A DNA stretch of 64,000 nucleotides from Prosapia bicincta (Eukaryota > Arthropoda > Insecta > Hemiptera > Cercopidae). The position numbers and the translations under genes are program-made. The stretch spans positions 66,718,398 through 66,782,397 of the forward strand of contig JBAIZL010000006.1 in assembly GCA_036971475.1 (NCBI GenBank), in the 5' to 3' direction. Under the pieces are notes generated by a model. The model was given only the letters and a program-made list of their open reading frames with translations, was not told where the DNA came from and did not search any database. Below are positions 24,079 through 35,317 of the stretch, one piece after another; the first letter of the stretch is position 1; each line of letters starts with the position of its first letter.

Positions 24079-24410
24079 CATAATTTACAACTTTATTAGG
24101 TCGAGTTGCAGATTATGATTAGCTCGTATTGCTTTGTCTGTCTGATTTAGTTAGTGCTTCTTATCAATATATTTTTGAGGGCATACTGCACTTTGGGCTG
24201 ATATTACGTCAGTATTTCCACTTAGTCATCAAACGAAACTGGTCCTACACAGGTTCCATTTCATAGAGGTCTTCCAAATGTATTAATTTAGGGAAACTAC
24301 TGTTGAATATTTAATAGGATATGGTAATGTAAGGAAAAAAGTAATATATGAAAACGATGTACTGCAAACATGCCTCTGAATGTGTGTAAGACAAAAGGGA
24401 AAATTGGTGA

Positions 24411-24660
24411 CTCATTCTGAAATCATTTCTAATAAAACCCATAAATTATCCTGCTTCAGACAAAACGCCCAGTAGGCGTAATTCCACTTGAACAATTGTT
24501 TGCAGAGTTTAACATGTTTAGGTGGGCTAATGTTGGCAGCACGGTTTTGCTACGTGGGTGAAGTGAGTATTGTTTCCCATATCGATTATTATTAATAACA
24601 TAGATATACGAATTTGGACCGAAATGTTTCCGTAGGGATTTGTGTATTAATATCCCTGAA
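24411..24660. repeat. Dispersed repeat, copy 2
   Basis: Related to 9733-9990 in the same orientation. The minus-strand peptide stretch NNRYGKQYSLHPRSKTVLPT is shared with copy 1 with few changes. Family unknown. Confidence 0.75.
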
Positions 24661-25561
24661 TTGAGCATCGTTTACGTCTCTCAGACAACACTTTGTGAAC
24701 CTAAAGTTATTTTGTTATACGTGTCCCTATATTATGCCTCTCTTCCCCTGATGAGGAACTAAAATGTGATATTTCCTTCAAAATAGGGAGCATACACTAC
24801 CTTCGTATCCGCAATTTATAAATGGTCATACATAGGAAGCATTAGTTGGGTTAATATGGAGAATGACCGCATTTTTCAAGATTTACCTAAACTTAGCTTT
24901 GAAACACTGCTACATCAAATGTAATGTAATAGGAGTACAGAATAAAAAGAATAACATAACATTATTTGCTCGTAGAAACTAATAGGTATATAATGAATGA
25001 TATTAACAACAATAAATAACTATAACAGTAATAAATAAGAGATAGTAGACATTGTTATTTATTATTTTGAATTATGGTAAAGGAATGTGTTTATGGAGAT
25101 AGTAAATTATTATTGAAGGAGCGACGTATTAATCAAATATTAGGGGTAGTCTGCGAATGACAAGATTTAGACAGTGATGAACAAATGATAGAAACTAATA
25201 CTAAAGGTCCAAAGAGTAGTAAAGGCTAGAAGAGAAAATATATTGGAGAAAATAGGTGTCATAATCGTGTCACTTATTTACAACATTACTGAAAAACTCA
25301 GCTAAAGAAAACCATGACGAAAGAAATAATGCAGTAAAACCATGCATATCCAAATAATGTATATAGGAGATAACCGAAGGACGCTAAAGGGACAGAAAAC
25401 AGCTTTCCTGGTCATAAGGGAAGAATGGAGGATGATATATTACCAATAAAAATTTGGAAATATATCCCTAAAAGACGAAGTAAAGAAGGAAGATTGAAGA
25501 AATCATGTTAACAAAAATGAAATCGGGAATAAAATAAATGGGCAAAAGTAATGTTTGCGAA

Positions 25562-25562
<1 letters not shown>
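24661..25562. other. No gene recognised
   Basis: A-rich sequence without a supportable ORF or RNA gene. Confidence 0.5.

Positions 25563-25619
<57 letters not shown>
25563..25619. repeat. (TA)n microsatellite
   Basis: Uninterrupted TA dinucleotide run of about 57 bp. Confidence 0.97.
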
Positions 25620-25621
<2 letters not shown>

Positions 25622-25929
25622 TTTTAAAATAATTAAATCTACGTACTACAATCCAACCATATATTTAATGGTACTGATACTTCTATTGAAATTTTACTAT
25701 AACATCAATCACCTTGTAAATAGTTTGGTATTTTGATTTCACTTGAGTTTGTTTAGTAATTAGTTTGCCTTAAACTTTATATTTATAAATTTCTAATCTT
25801 TCATATATATTCATAGTTAATCCTTTGTTTATTTCTTTCATATTTCCTATTTCAGGGAATCTATCCCCATTATTGATGGAATGAGTATACTAATATGATT
25901 TGTATATGTGCGATTTTATATAGGTGTTT

Positions 25930-26030
25930 AAATGCTCTTTATATCTCTCTATTTTAATTCCTTCTTTACTTGTCCTACATAAACAAAGATTGATTACAAT
26001 CTTGACATTTTATATTATATACACCATTTC
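25930..26030 (-). pseudogene. GIY-YIG endonuclease remnant of the Penelope-like element
   Basis: The minus strand reads GVYNIKCQDCNQSLFM near 25976-26025, followed by a stop-broken segment with conserved-looking basic spacing. This resembles the GIY...YIGQT start of the Penelope endonuclease with the YVG part lost. It lies downstream of the RT remnant as expected. Confidence 0.6.
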
Positions 26031-26618
26031 TTTTTTTTATGTTATTTTGATTATTATTATTGTTCAATACATGTTTTATTTTATTATTAGTTTTTGTAAG
26101 TAATTTGCAAATCGGTTTATTTAAATAATCTTGTAATGTGTTTATTTCTTTACTTGTAAATGTACAATTTTTTCCTTTTGCATTATTTAAAAAGATATTG
26201 TTGCATTTCTGTTTTCTTGATACGTTATTACCTCATCTATTGCTTTATTTTTATATCTATTTTGTAATGCAAAGTCATATATTATATTTTCTCTTTTATT
26301 TGATCATTTATATTCAGCGGATTGTGTGCAATCTACATAATAATTTATAACAAAGGTACCATTTTGTATAAGAAAGATATGAATTTGATGATATGATGCA
26401 TATTACTTGATGTATCTTCGTTGGTTTCCTTATTCTGTATGTAATAAGTTCAAATTATTATTCATTATATTATTATAAGTTCAATTATCGTGTTGTTAAT
26501 AATTTTATTAACAACAATATCTCAGTTTATTGTTTGATTCAAATTCATGAGTAAATTATATATTTTTACGTATATTTTTTATGCAATTGAATATTTCGCC
26601 ATTGTTTAAACCATTATC

Positions 26619-26660
<42 letters not shown>

Positions 26661-26746
26661 CGTTTTCTTGTTTAATAATTTAAAACAACATAGGTTATTC
26701 AAATACAAGAATATTTATTAATTTATATTCAAAGCTTTGAATACTG

Positions 26747-27253
26747 TATATCACCTACATATCAAAACCAGTGTTAATTTTAATCGTTTGTTTTAATAAG
26801 TTTATCTATTTCAATATCTATATGTTGTAAAAATATTTCCGATAATATGCTTGACATTGGGGAGGTCATTGTTAATCGATCTTTTTCTTTATAAGTTTTA
26901 TCAATATATAAAAAGTAATTTTGATTTAATATGATTATTAAAGTATTTATTATTTCTTGTGTTTATAACTTATCTTTTTCATATTATTATTTTGTTATTA
27001 CAATTGTGATCATTAGAGGTATGTTAATATGCATGTTAGTAATATCACATGTTAATAGTTTGGTATCATTAACAATTCTATTATTAACTGATACTGATAT
27101 GATGTATTACTGAATCAATTGATTTTTTTTATTATGAGTATTGTTTAATTTTACTTTATCATTAAGTAATATGGCCAAATTTTTAAAAATTATATAAGAA
27201 GGAGCCGTGGTATAATTAACAGATGGCCTAATTATTTTATCTTCTTTGTGCAG
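26747..27253 (-). pseudogene. Penelope-like reverse transcriptase remnant
   Basis: Recognisable fragments in order are LHKEDKIIRPSVNYTTAPSY (27253 down; family pattern HK-x-IRPVVN-x-APAY), DITNMHINIPL near 27016-27050 (motif A), KEKDRLTMTSPMSSILSEIF near 26821-26889 (family pattern DGLAMGSPLS-x-ILAEIF) and YVGDI near 26747-26761, a damaged YVDD catalytic box. Stops and frame changes occur between them. The order and spacing fit the RT of Penelope-like elements and are hard to explain by chance. Confidence 0.75.
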
Positions 27254-27270
27254 TGTATTTATACTGTTTA

Positions 27271-27275
<5 letters not shown>

Positions 27276-27327
<52 letters not shown>

Positions 27328-27341
27328 GTATGTGTGTGTAT

Positions 27342-27379
<38 letters not shown>

Positions 27380-27388
27380 TGTGTGTGT
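27276..27388. repeat. Compound (TA)n(GT)n microsatellite
   Basis: A TA run of about 45 bp followed by a GT run of about 55 bp with single interruptions. It lies at the 5' side of the Penelope-like RT. Confidence 0.95.
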
Positions 27389-30294
27389 GCCAACGTACCG
27401 CCCCCTCCTAACTGATGCACTATCTACGTGCACTTTACCGCGCACAACGCATACACGTTAGATCCTGTCCTTTGTTTCTTGATATTCCTCGTCTAATATC
27501 TTTTCTCTTTGCTGTCTCTCCTCCTGTTTCTCTTTTCCCCTTTTCTTTTCTTCTGCCTCTCTTCTTTTGTTTTTCATCCTGTTTCACTTTTTCTCTTTGC
27601 TGTCTCTCCTCCTGTTTCATTTTTCTCTTGTCTCTTATTTTGCTTCTCTTTCTCGTTTTTCCTGTTCCTTTACTGCCTTTAGATCGGCTATTGATCAATC
27701 TATTTTAGACATTTTTGAATATTTTTTTGTATTATTTGTTTTTAATAAACTCGTTTCAACCTTTGCTTACGATTTAGCTTGTTTCTTATCATTTTATTTA
27801 TTTATTTATAAATATCCTGGATCAGCGGTTTACTACAAGCTCTATTGCCATTTGTTTACGGTTTTTTATTTAATTTATTTTACATTTGGTTTTATTTAAA
27901 CTCGTTTGTTTGTTTTATTTTATTAGAGAATTATTATTTATCGTTGTATTATTTATTTAAAAGATTTTGTTATTTTAATAATTTTCTCTCGATTGACAAA
28001 GTTGAAATAAAGTTGATTAGGCTTTTATAATAACGACTCCACTTTTTTTAATTTAGATAAAATATTATTTTTGTAATAGAGTACCTTTTTCAGGTCCCGC
28101 CAGTTCGGGGGCCAATTTCGCAACGAACCCCCCCCCCTAACTTCGTCGCTATCTTAACCGTGCCTAACGCAAATAACCACCTGCCTACTTCATGTGTGAT
28201 ATGCACATAAACGCATGTAATAACACACCGATCAGACTTGTTGTTCTTCAAATAACCCTACTGTTATTTAATAGTGTGAGAGCTATATAGTCATATATGT
28301 CAGTAATATCAGTTAAAAAGATATATATTATCATTAACAATCATCACATACATTTTATCTTACCATGTACTTTTATTAACAGTTGATCCAGGTTGGCCCG
28401 TGCAAAATATGATCCTTCTTAATTTTACCTTTTTATAGGCTCCTGTGTTACACTTAACCAGCATCTTCCAGTGGTATATGCCCCTGGACTTTGATTTAAA
28501 AACCAGCAATCTTTTGATATAGCTTATATATTAAAAATAATTTACTTTCATGAGTAGCTTTTATGTTATGAATTTACTGTATTATGAATTTAACCACCCT
28601 TGGTATTTAACATTGCAACATTTAATTTAATAGTTGGGAAAAACTAGGTTTTTATTTATTTAATAACACAGAGTATTTTTAATAAATTATGAAGATTTTG
28701 TCGATTAATTTTGATGATACAAGAAAATACCTAAATAATTTAAAATAATATTTAACTTATTGATTTCTTCTGCTTTTATTAATATGCAAACAATATTTAG
28801 CCTTACTCATTTAATTAAATAAAAGTCTTATACATACATTTATCTTATATGAATAATTTCATTTTTATTTCTTGAATAATAAATTAAGATTTTATTTTGA
28901 ACTCCACAGTATATCTCATTTTGATTCTTTCCATAAATTTTGTATTTAGCTTGTGAGTTATCATAACATTCCATGGCATTAATAATTAGTTTATTATTTC
29001 AAAGTCATTTACAACTCAATACATGAAATTATTTATAATATTTAATATTCTAAGTTATTAAAATTTGTTTGCTAAATATTTTCACTTTTGATGTTAATAA
29101 AAATGACCAAGTTTATAATCGGAACCACTCTAAAACTTTACCTAATTATTTATTCATTGGTTTCTTTCCGATTAGGCTGGTCAAGAGACTTTAAAATGAA
29201 CTTTGTATATTTTACATGTGAAATATTTCTCTTTGGAAAAATGTCTTAATTCCTTTAATTTTACTACTTTACTCAATTCAAATATGACATATTCGATATA
29301 GGAAAAATGTTTGACTTTTTTTAATATTATTTAATAAGTTTAATCAAGAGTGAAGTCATTGATTATTTTGTTAATAATAAAAATTTAAGTTAGTTATTTC
29401 TGATAAGTTGATTAAAATTTTAACTTATAAATATGACGTAAAAAATGACTTGCCCAAGTTGTTACTTCCTGTCATCCCTTTTTCCTGGTCCTTGGATCTT
29501 GTTGAGGCGAACGACTTTCTTTTTTCTCCCTGGATCCTTTCGAGTTCTTCTACAGCGACACCTGGACAAGCTGTAGCGATTGAGTTACATTGCACGCCAA
29601 ATGGAAGTATCGACTGCCGAATCCAGCTTTATAACTGGTGTTATAACAATTACGATAGAAAGTTTGCTGTTGCTCCCATTTGGCCCGTCGACTGTTTTGT
29701 CTAGCTGCACGCCGACATAGCTTCCTTCGGCACTTCCTAAAAATTATTTTTTCGGACTCCTAACAACGCCGTGCGTTTTTTATACTCTTTCGCATAACTT
29801 CCTCCTCCAGCCGCTGGGTCATATAATTTTATCGGCCTGTCTTCTTGTCGAAGTCTGTCACTCGGCTGCTCGATTTAACTTGCCTGAAAGCACCTTATCG
29901 TTCTTTTAATTTCTATTTGCTCATTTATACATATTTCGCTCTAACCTTTGTCTTAATAAAGTTGTATGGTTTATTATTGCACTATTTAGTGTTTTACACT
30001 TCGTCCATTATTTATAAATGTCAATGGTGGTCTGATTCACTAGTTAGTATTTTTTAGTTATTTATTTTCATTCAATTGTCGACTCTGTACTCCCGGTTGG
30101 TCAAATTAATTAGTTAATTACAATTTTTTTTTACTGACAATAAAATGTTGACTTTTTCACTCTCTAATTATAAGTTTTGCTTTACTTAAATTTTAATATA
30201 AAACTTTTAACGTTTTCTATGTACAATTTTCTTTGTGAAGTTAAAATAAATACAAAAAACTAATGTCTGTAGATTGCACGGGTAATCTGTCCGT

Positions 30295-30298
<4 letters not shown>
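27389..30298. other. No gene recognised; possible LTR-element footprint
   Basis: T-rich on the plus strand. 27470-27660 holds a ~110-bp CT-rich duplication (TTTGCTGTCTCTCCTCCTGT twice) that yields a Lys/Glu/Arg-rich minus-strand ORF without a domain. At about 28094-28114 the minus strand reads TGGCCCCCGAACTGGCGGGA, which resembles a retroelement primer binding site, with a C9 tract at 28129. 29460-29840 is more GC-balanced. No gene is supportable. Confidence 0.4.

Positions 30299-30340
<42 letters not shown>
30299..30340. repeat. (GT)n microsatellite
   Basis: Pure GT run of about 42 bp. Confidence 0.97.
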
Positions 30341-30343
<3 letters not shown>

Positions 30344-31349
30344 AATAAATAATGTATACTGAACTAGTTTAAATGATGACCTGCAGTAGTAATCACCTAA
30401 TGGATCTTTTTATTTGTACAAGTCAAGTCAGTGTGTAGCTAACTTTAGTGCAGTACTGTAGGTTCCACTTTATACACATGATCAATATTAGTTGTATGTA
30501 AAACCGTCAGTTAATAGTTTTAGAGCATATGTAACTATTAGTAACAAATAACAGGTTATTAAAAATAAAATAATATTTAATATAATTAAATGTATAGCCT
30601 ACATATGTAAATACTGTATCCACAGTCCACACTTTCTATATACATATCGCACAGAACCGATATTGGAATAGCCATTTCTGTTCGAATCGATACTTGTTTC
30701 ATACAAGTCAAAACTATCGATACTGGACAAATAGGGTCACTGTTTGCTTTTCAATACATCATACCGAACAATACTGCCTGGACTTAATGTTTGTACTTTG
30801 TATTTACTCAGCGAAAATGTGCATCACCGTCATACGTGGCATTGTGTAAACTGTTGTACACTGTTGCTTGTTTGCACCTCTGTGACGTCATATCATCGCT
30901 CATTGTAGACTGCGAGAAAAACGTAAGTACATATTTACTACTATTAACACATATTACTTACATATTTCGTACATATTTACTTACTACATGCAATTACTAT
31001 TTGCAGGAAGGGTTTGTGGAACTGGCAATATAAGTATATAATGTGTAGTGATTTGTTTAAGGTATGTTAAGCTTTTATACCAATATAAGTTAAGAAATTA
31101 ACAGGAAAATAATTATCAAACTTGAAGTGATAAAATATAAGGTCTTGGATAGGAGGGAATGGGTATTCTGTAGAAGAAACGAAATATACTTCAGAAATGT
31201 ATACTTGATTTTTGTTCCACAGAAAGTAGTGGTTGCTTTTCCATTATCCAATTGATTTGATAACCCAAAGTTGTTAATATTAAGAGAGTGCAATTTGTCT
31301 TGGTAATCCCTATTATTTCTAAATTAACAAAGAAATGAGTTTAAAGAAG
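30341..31349. other. No gene recognised
   Basis: AT-rich, with TACATATTTACT-type short repeats around 30920-30990. ORFs are short and without a domain. Confidence 0.5.
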
Positions 31350-31695
31350 CTGTGGCGTGACATTGTGTATCGAAATGTTGTGACATCAATCAGTGTATCG
31401 AGAGACTGTGACGTCACTCCGTGTATCAAGAAGCTGTGGCGCCTCCGTGCATCTAGACACTAGAACGTTGATCCGTGTATCGAGAATATGTGACGTCACT
31501 GTGTGTGATTAGGAGCTGTGATTTAACTCTGTCCATCGAGAAACTGTGACGTCACTCGATCTATTAGGAAGCTGTGCTAACACTTTGTGTATCGAAAAGT
31601 TGTGTCATCACTCAATGTATCGATGGGCTGTTATGTCACTTCGCGTTTCGAGAACCTATGACGTCATTGCATGTATCGAAAACTGTGACCGTCTC
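31350..31695. repeat. 28-bp minisatellite carrying TGACGTCA palindromes
   Basis: Degenerate tandem array whose unit is approximately TGACGTCACTCCGTGTATCG plus eight more bases. Perfect TGACGTCA octamers occur at 31409, 31491, 31547 and 31659, at spacings of 82, 56 and 112 bp, about three, two and four units. Intermediate units carry one- or two-base variants of the octamer. Confidence 0.85.
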
Positions 31696-32356
31696 TTCTT
31701 GTAGCAAGTGCCTTTTTAAAAAAAAATATTTTTACATATTAAACAAACTTGAAATAATAATTTCTGAATATCAGTTTATGTTTTACTTTCACTTCTGATA
31801 AATCCTATTTAAAAAGTAGGAGGCGTGCAAGTAAATAATGTTTTCATTTCTTCTTTAGGTATTTTTATTTCTTCGAAATAATAATAGCAATTCTTCTTTA
31901 GGCATGCAATTTTTCAATATAATAATCGATTTAGTGTTTACGATTTTCCAGTACATCTAACCCTTTCTTGTTCCCTTGTTTACGCATTTCGTTCATATTC
32001 CTCTCTACAAGAGGAGCCTTATCCTACGTTGAGCCAACTTCGAGTAATTTATGTCACCTAATTTATCAGTCTATGATAGCATAAATGTTTTATTACGACT
32101 AAAACACAAATTTACTGATTTTGGAAAAGTATCCCGTTATAAAAAAATTATGTGATAATTACAAAATAATTTACTTTGTTGAACTTAAAAACTAACAGAA
32201 TTCCTATTAAATACAATACCGTCTTACTTTACAGCATCAGTGGCATAACACGGCCAATTAATTTTTTCAGAAAAGAACATTGACGTAGACAGCTCATATT
32301 CGACGAAGTGTTGTATCAGCGAAATATATTGCTCTCACCGATGTAGGTGAATCTTC
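31696..32356. other. No gene recognised (LINE 3' flank)
   Basis: AT-rich sequence up to the target-site duplication of the LINE. No gene signal. Confidence 0.5.
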
Positions 32357-32368
32357 ATTAAATGTGCA

Positions 32369-32371
<3 letters not shown>
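32357..32371. repeat. LINE target-site duplication, left copy
   Basis: ATTAAATGTGCATAA, identical to 36622-36636; it directly abuts the poly-T run. Confidence 0.93.

Positions 32372-32373
<2 letters not shown>

Positions 32374-32414
<41 letters not shown>
32374..32414 (-). other. LINE poly-A tail
   Basis: Forty-one consecutive T on the plus strand, read as poly-A at the 3' end of the minus-strand LINE. Confidence 0.95.
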
Positions 32415-32416
<2 letters not shown>

Positions 32417-32564
32417 TTTATTAAAACTGGTCATTTCTGACCAACCATTAATTTACATTTGATAATTAGATTTTATCTTTTATTACAAAGAATCCATTGA
32501 TTTCTATTGTATCTTGTTTGATGTTGGAAGCCAACCGGCGTGAGGAAGAGTATTGTTGTCACTC

Positions 32565-34703
32565 TTATCGTTCAACGAGTTCAAATGGTTTTGTCCTTTT
32601 GAGTCGTCTTGTCAGGTGGTTGTTGTCGAGAAGTCTCAGTGCCTCAGGATTTTCGTGTTGAGTGAGCCGATTTACGTGTTTGATGGCGTTCTGTTTTATG
32701 ACTTCCTCGACCATGGGTACACCAAGATCGCAATGCAAGTCACTGTTACGCACATACCAAGGAGCGTTGGCGATGTTTCTTAGTACTTTGTTCTGGAAGG
32801 GTTGTATCCCTTGTATGTGAAATTTGCTGGCACAGCCCCAAAGCTGTATACCATACGTCCAAACCGGTTTGAGGATTTGGTTATATACCAATAGCTTGTT
32901 GTATATTGATACCCGTGAATTTCGACCGAGTAGCCAATACATTTGCCTGTAGCGAGTCTGGAGTTCTGTGAGTTTTATTTTGACATGCTCGACCCATTTG
33001 GCTTTTGCATCAAGATTCATGCCGAGATATTTAGCTGAATCATGATATGGGATAACACTTCCATTCATATCGAGCCTCTGAGGGTTTGGGATCCTCTTGT
33101 TTGTAAAGTTCACATGGACTGCCTTCTGGTCGTTGAGTTTGATGCGCCATTTCTTGGTCCAAGCCTCAACTGAATCGTTTGATCTTTGTAAGCGTGTTGT
33201 CGATTCTTGAACGGTTTTCGCTGTCGCTGCGTTTGCTGTGTCGTCTGCGAAAGTGGCCGTGATGACGTTGGCTGTTTGCGGAAGATCACTGGTGTACAGC
33301 AAGTACAGGATTGGTCCCAATACGCTGCCTTGTGGGACTCCAGCTTGTATTTCCTTGAAGTCAGAATACGTAGATTCGTGGTTTACTCGAAACAGTCTGT
33401 TCGATATGTACGATTTCAGTAGATTCACAAACTGGGCTGGCAGAAACATGTTGAGTTTGTGAATCAAGCCTTCATGCCAAACTTTATCGAAGGCTTGTGA
33501 AACATCCAGGAAGACAATCGAGCAGACCTCCTCACCTTCCAGTGCTTTTTCAATGATGTCAATTAGTCGATGCACCTGTTCCACCGTAGAGTGTCCTCGC
33601 CTGAATCCAAATTGATGGTCGGGCAGTAAGTTCTTTTTCACGATAATAGGTTTAAGCCTGTTGAGGAGCAGCTTTTCAAAGAGTTTTGACATTATGGGTA
33701 GAAGTGATATCGGCCTGTACGACTTGACCTCTGTTGCTGTTTTGCCGGGTTTCAGGATCATGATCATCTCCGCCACTTTCCATGTTGCAGGGACGTGCAT
33801 AAGTCTAAGGGACACATTAATTAATAATAAAAACATTTTTAGTCCTTTTGTTGTCAGTTTTTTCAGCACTAGTCCTGTGATTAAATCGTATCCTGGTGCT
33901 TTCTTCGGGTTCAAGTTGTAATTTAGTTCTAGTTTAAGCTCTTTTAATGTCACTTTTTTAATAATTTTAGACTGATTATTAGTGTTTGGGTGAAGTTCTT
34001 CTTCATTCGTAGCTTCATTCGGCTTGAAGATGTTTTCAAGATGATCTCCAAACGTGTTGGCTTTTTCTTGGTCCGATCTTGCCCATTCATTGTTCTCTTT
34101 CAGGATGGGTGGTACATGATGGATTTTCCTTTTCAGTCTTCTCGTTGTTTTCCAGAGGGAATAGTTAGTGTTTTTGTCTGCAGACAGATTCTCGAGGAAG
34201 GAGTTTGCAGAGTCTTCTCTCAGTTGGTGGATCAATCTTTTGATTTGTTGGGATTCTCTATTGAGATGATTTTTAACGACGGGATCTCTTGTACGCTGCC
34301 ATTTTTGCCTGGTTCTTCTTTTGTTCTTTACTAGGTTTCTTACTTCCATAGGGTAGTTGTATCCAGGTGTTTTATGAGTAATTGTTCTAGTGTTATCCCA
34401 CACTGCTTGTTGAATAAGACTGGTAAATTTTGTCACCGCCTCGTCAAGATGATCCCCAGTAGACAGGTCAATGTCGAGGGTAATTCCCTGATCTAGTTGT
34501 AATTTAAAACTTTCCCAATCCGTAGTTTTATTGCATAAAGTCGGTTTCGCTGGCTTTTTGATGATAGTTTCGCTCAATGTCATGATGATCGATGAGTGAT
34601 CCGAGTCCAAGTCATAGCTGTCCTCCAATTTAATGAAATTTGCCGCAAATTTTCTGGTTATGAAAAAATCCAGAACGTCTGGGGTCTTGTTTCTGTCTGT
34701 AGG
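32565..34703 (-). pseudogene. LINE ORF2, reverse transcriptase part
   Basis: C-terminal portion of ORF2, in the same reading frame as the endonuclease part but after an in-frame TAG at 34704-34706; the first Met after the stop is at 34628. RT motifs are PISLLPIMSKLFEKLLL, HQFGFRRGHSTVEQ, VFLDVSQAFDKVWH (motif A), GVPQGSVLGPILYLLY (motif B) and the catalytic ATFADDTA (motif C), then thumb YLGMNLD. The C-terminal segment contains PVWTYGIQLWGCA, typical of Jockey-clade elements. There is no RNase H domain. The stop would prevent a complete EN-RT protein unless read through. Confidence 0.93.
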
Positions 34704-35237
34704 CTAGTAGGTCGGTTTCCCAGTTGAATGTACTTTACATCCAGTTTTTTCTATTGCATTTTTAAGTTCTCTCCCTTTTGTATTATCCAATCGGGAACCC
34801 CATAGGGAATGTTTGGCGTTAAAATCGCCTCCAAGGACGAATCTCTCTCCTAGATGTCGGATTATCATTGTGTAATCGTCTTCTTTTAGGTTATGTTTCG
34901 GGGGGAAGTAGACTGCTCCCACTTTGAAGTTTTGTTTCATTGACGAAATGCTTAACACTGTCAGCTGAGCTTCCTCTTTTCGAATGTTGAGATCCTCATT
35001 GTACTTCAGGTTGTTTTTGATGAAGATTGCACTTCCTCCATGTGCCCGATTGTCTGGGTGAGTGGTATGGTGGGTATTATATCCATTTATTTTGATGTAT
35101 TGTTGGTTAGAGAGATGAGTCTCTGAGATGAAACAGATGTCAATTTTATTTTCATAAAGGTAGAGTGAGAATTCTTCTTTGCTGTTTAGAATGCCGTTTG
35201 CATTCCAGGTACCAATACGTATGTTTGTATGATCCAT
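34704..35237 (-). pseudogene. LINE ORF2, AP-endonuclease part
   Basis: N-terminal domain that nicks the target DNA to prime reverse transcription. The motifs of the exonuclease-endonuclease-phosphatase fold are visible: IGTWNANGI (Asn), CFISETHL (catalytic Glu), GGSAIFIKN, VGAVYFPP and GGDFNAKHSLWGS (Asp-Asn pair). The frame stops at a TAG (34704) just after GKPTY, where the EN fold normally continues to the SDH end; the downstream frame does contain LDSDHSSI, so the EN domain is split rather than lost. ORF1 lies 80 nt upstream. Confidence 0.93.
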
Positions 35238-35317
35238 ACTTATTTTTTGGATTTGTTTTTATTGGCTGGAATCTTACTCCCGAGGGCATTTAATTTGTTT
35301 GATAGCGTTCTGTTTGA

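Larger units (their letters stand above)
25930..27256 (-). mobile_element. Decayed Penelope-like retroelement
   Basis: On the minus strand, with many stops and frame changes, the sequence order is an RT followed by a GIY-YIG endonuclease, the arrangement that defines Penelope-like elements. RT fragments run from 27253 to about 26747 and the GIY-YIG fragment lies at about 25976-26025. A TA run (about 26626-26655) lies between them and a TA/GT microsatellite (27276-27388) cuts the 5' side. The ends are not defined. Confidence 0.75.

Noticed and set aside
25551..25736. 61-residue ORF with an Ile/Tyr repeat
   Set aside because: Reads through the pure TA microsatellite; the rest has no domain.
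27435..27698. Lys/Glu/Arg-rich minus-strand ORF, possible gag N-terminus
   Set aside because: Produced by a duplicated CT-rich repeat; there is no capsid domain and no continuation.
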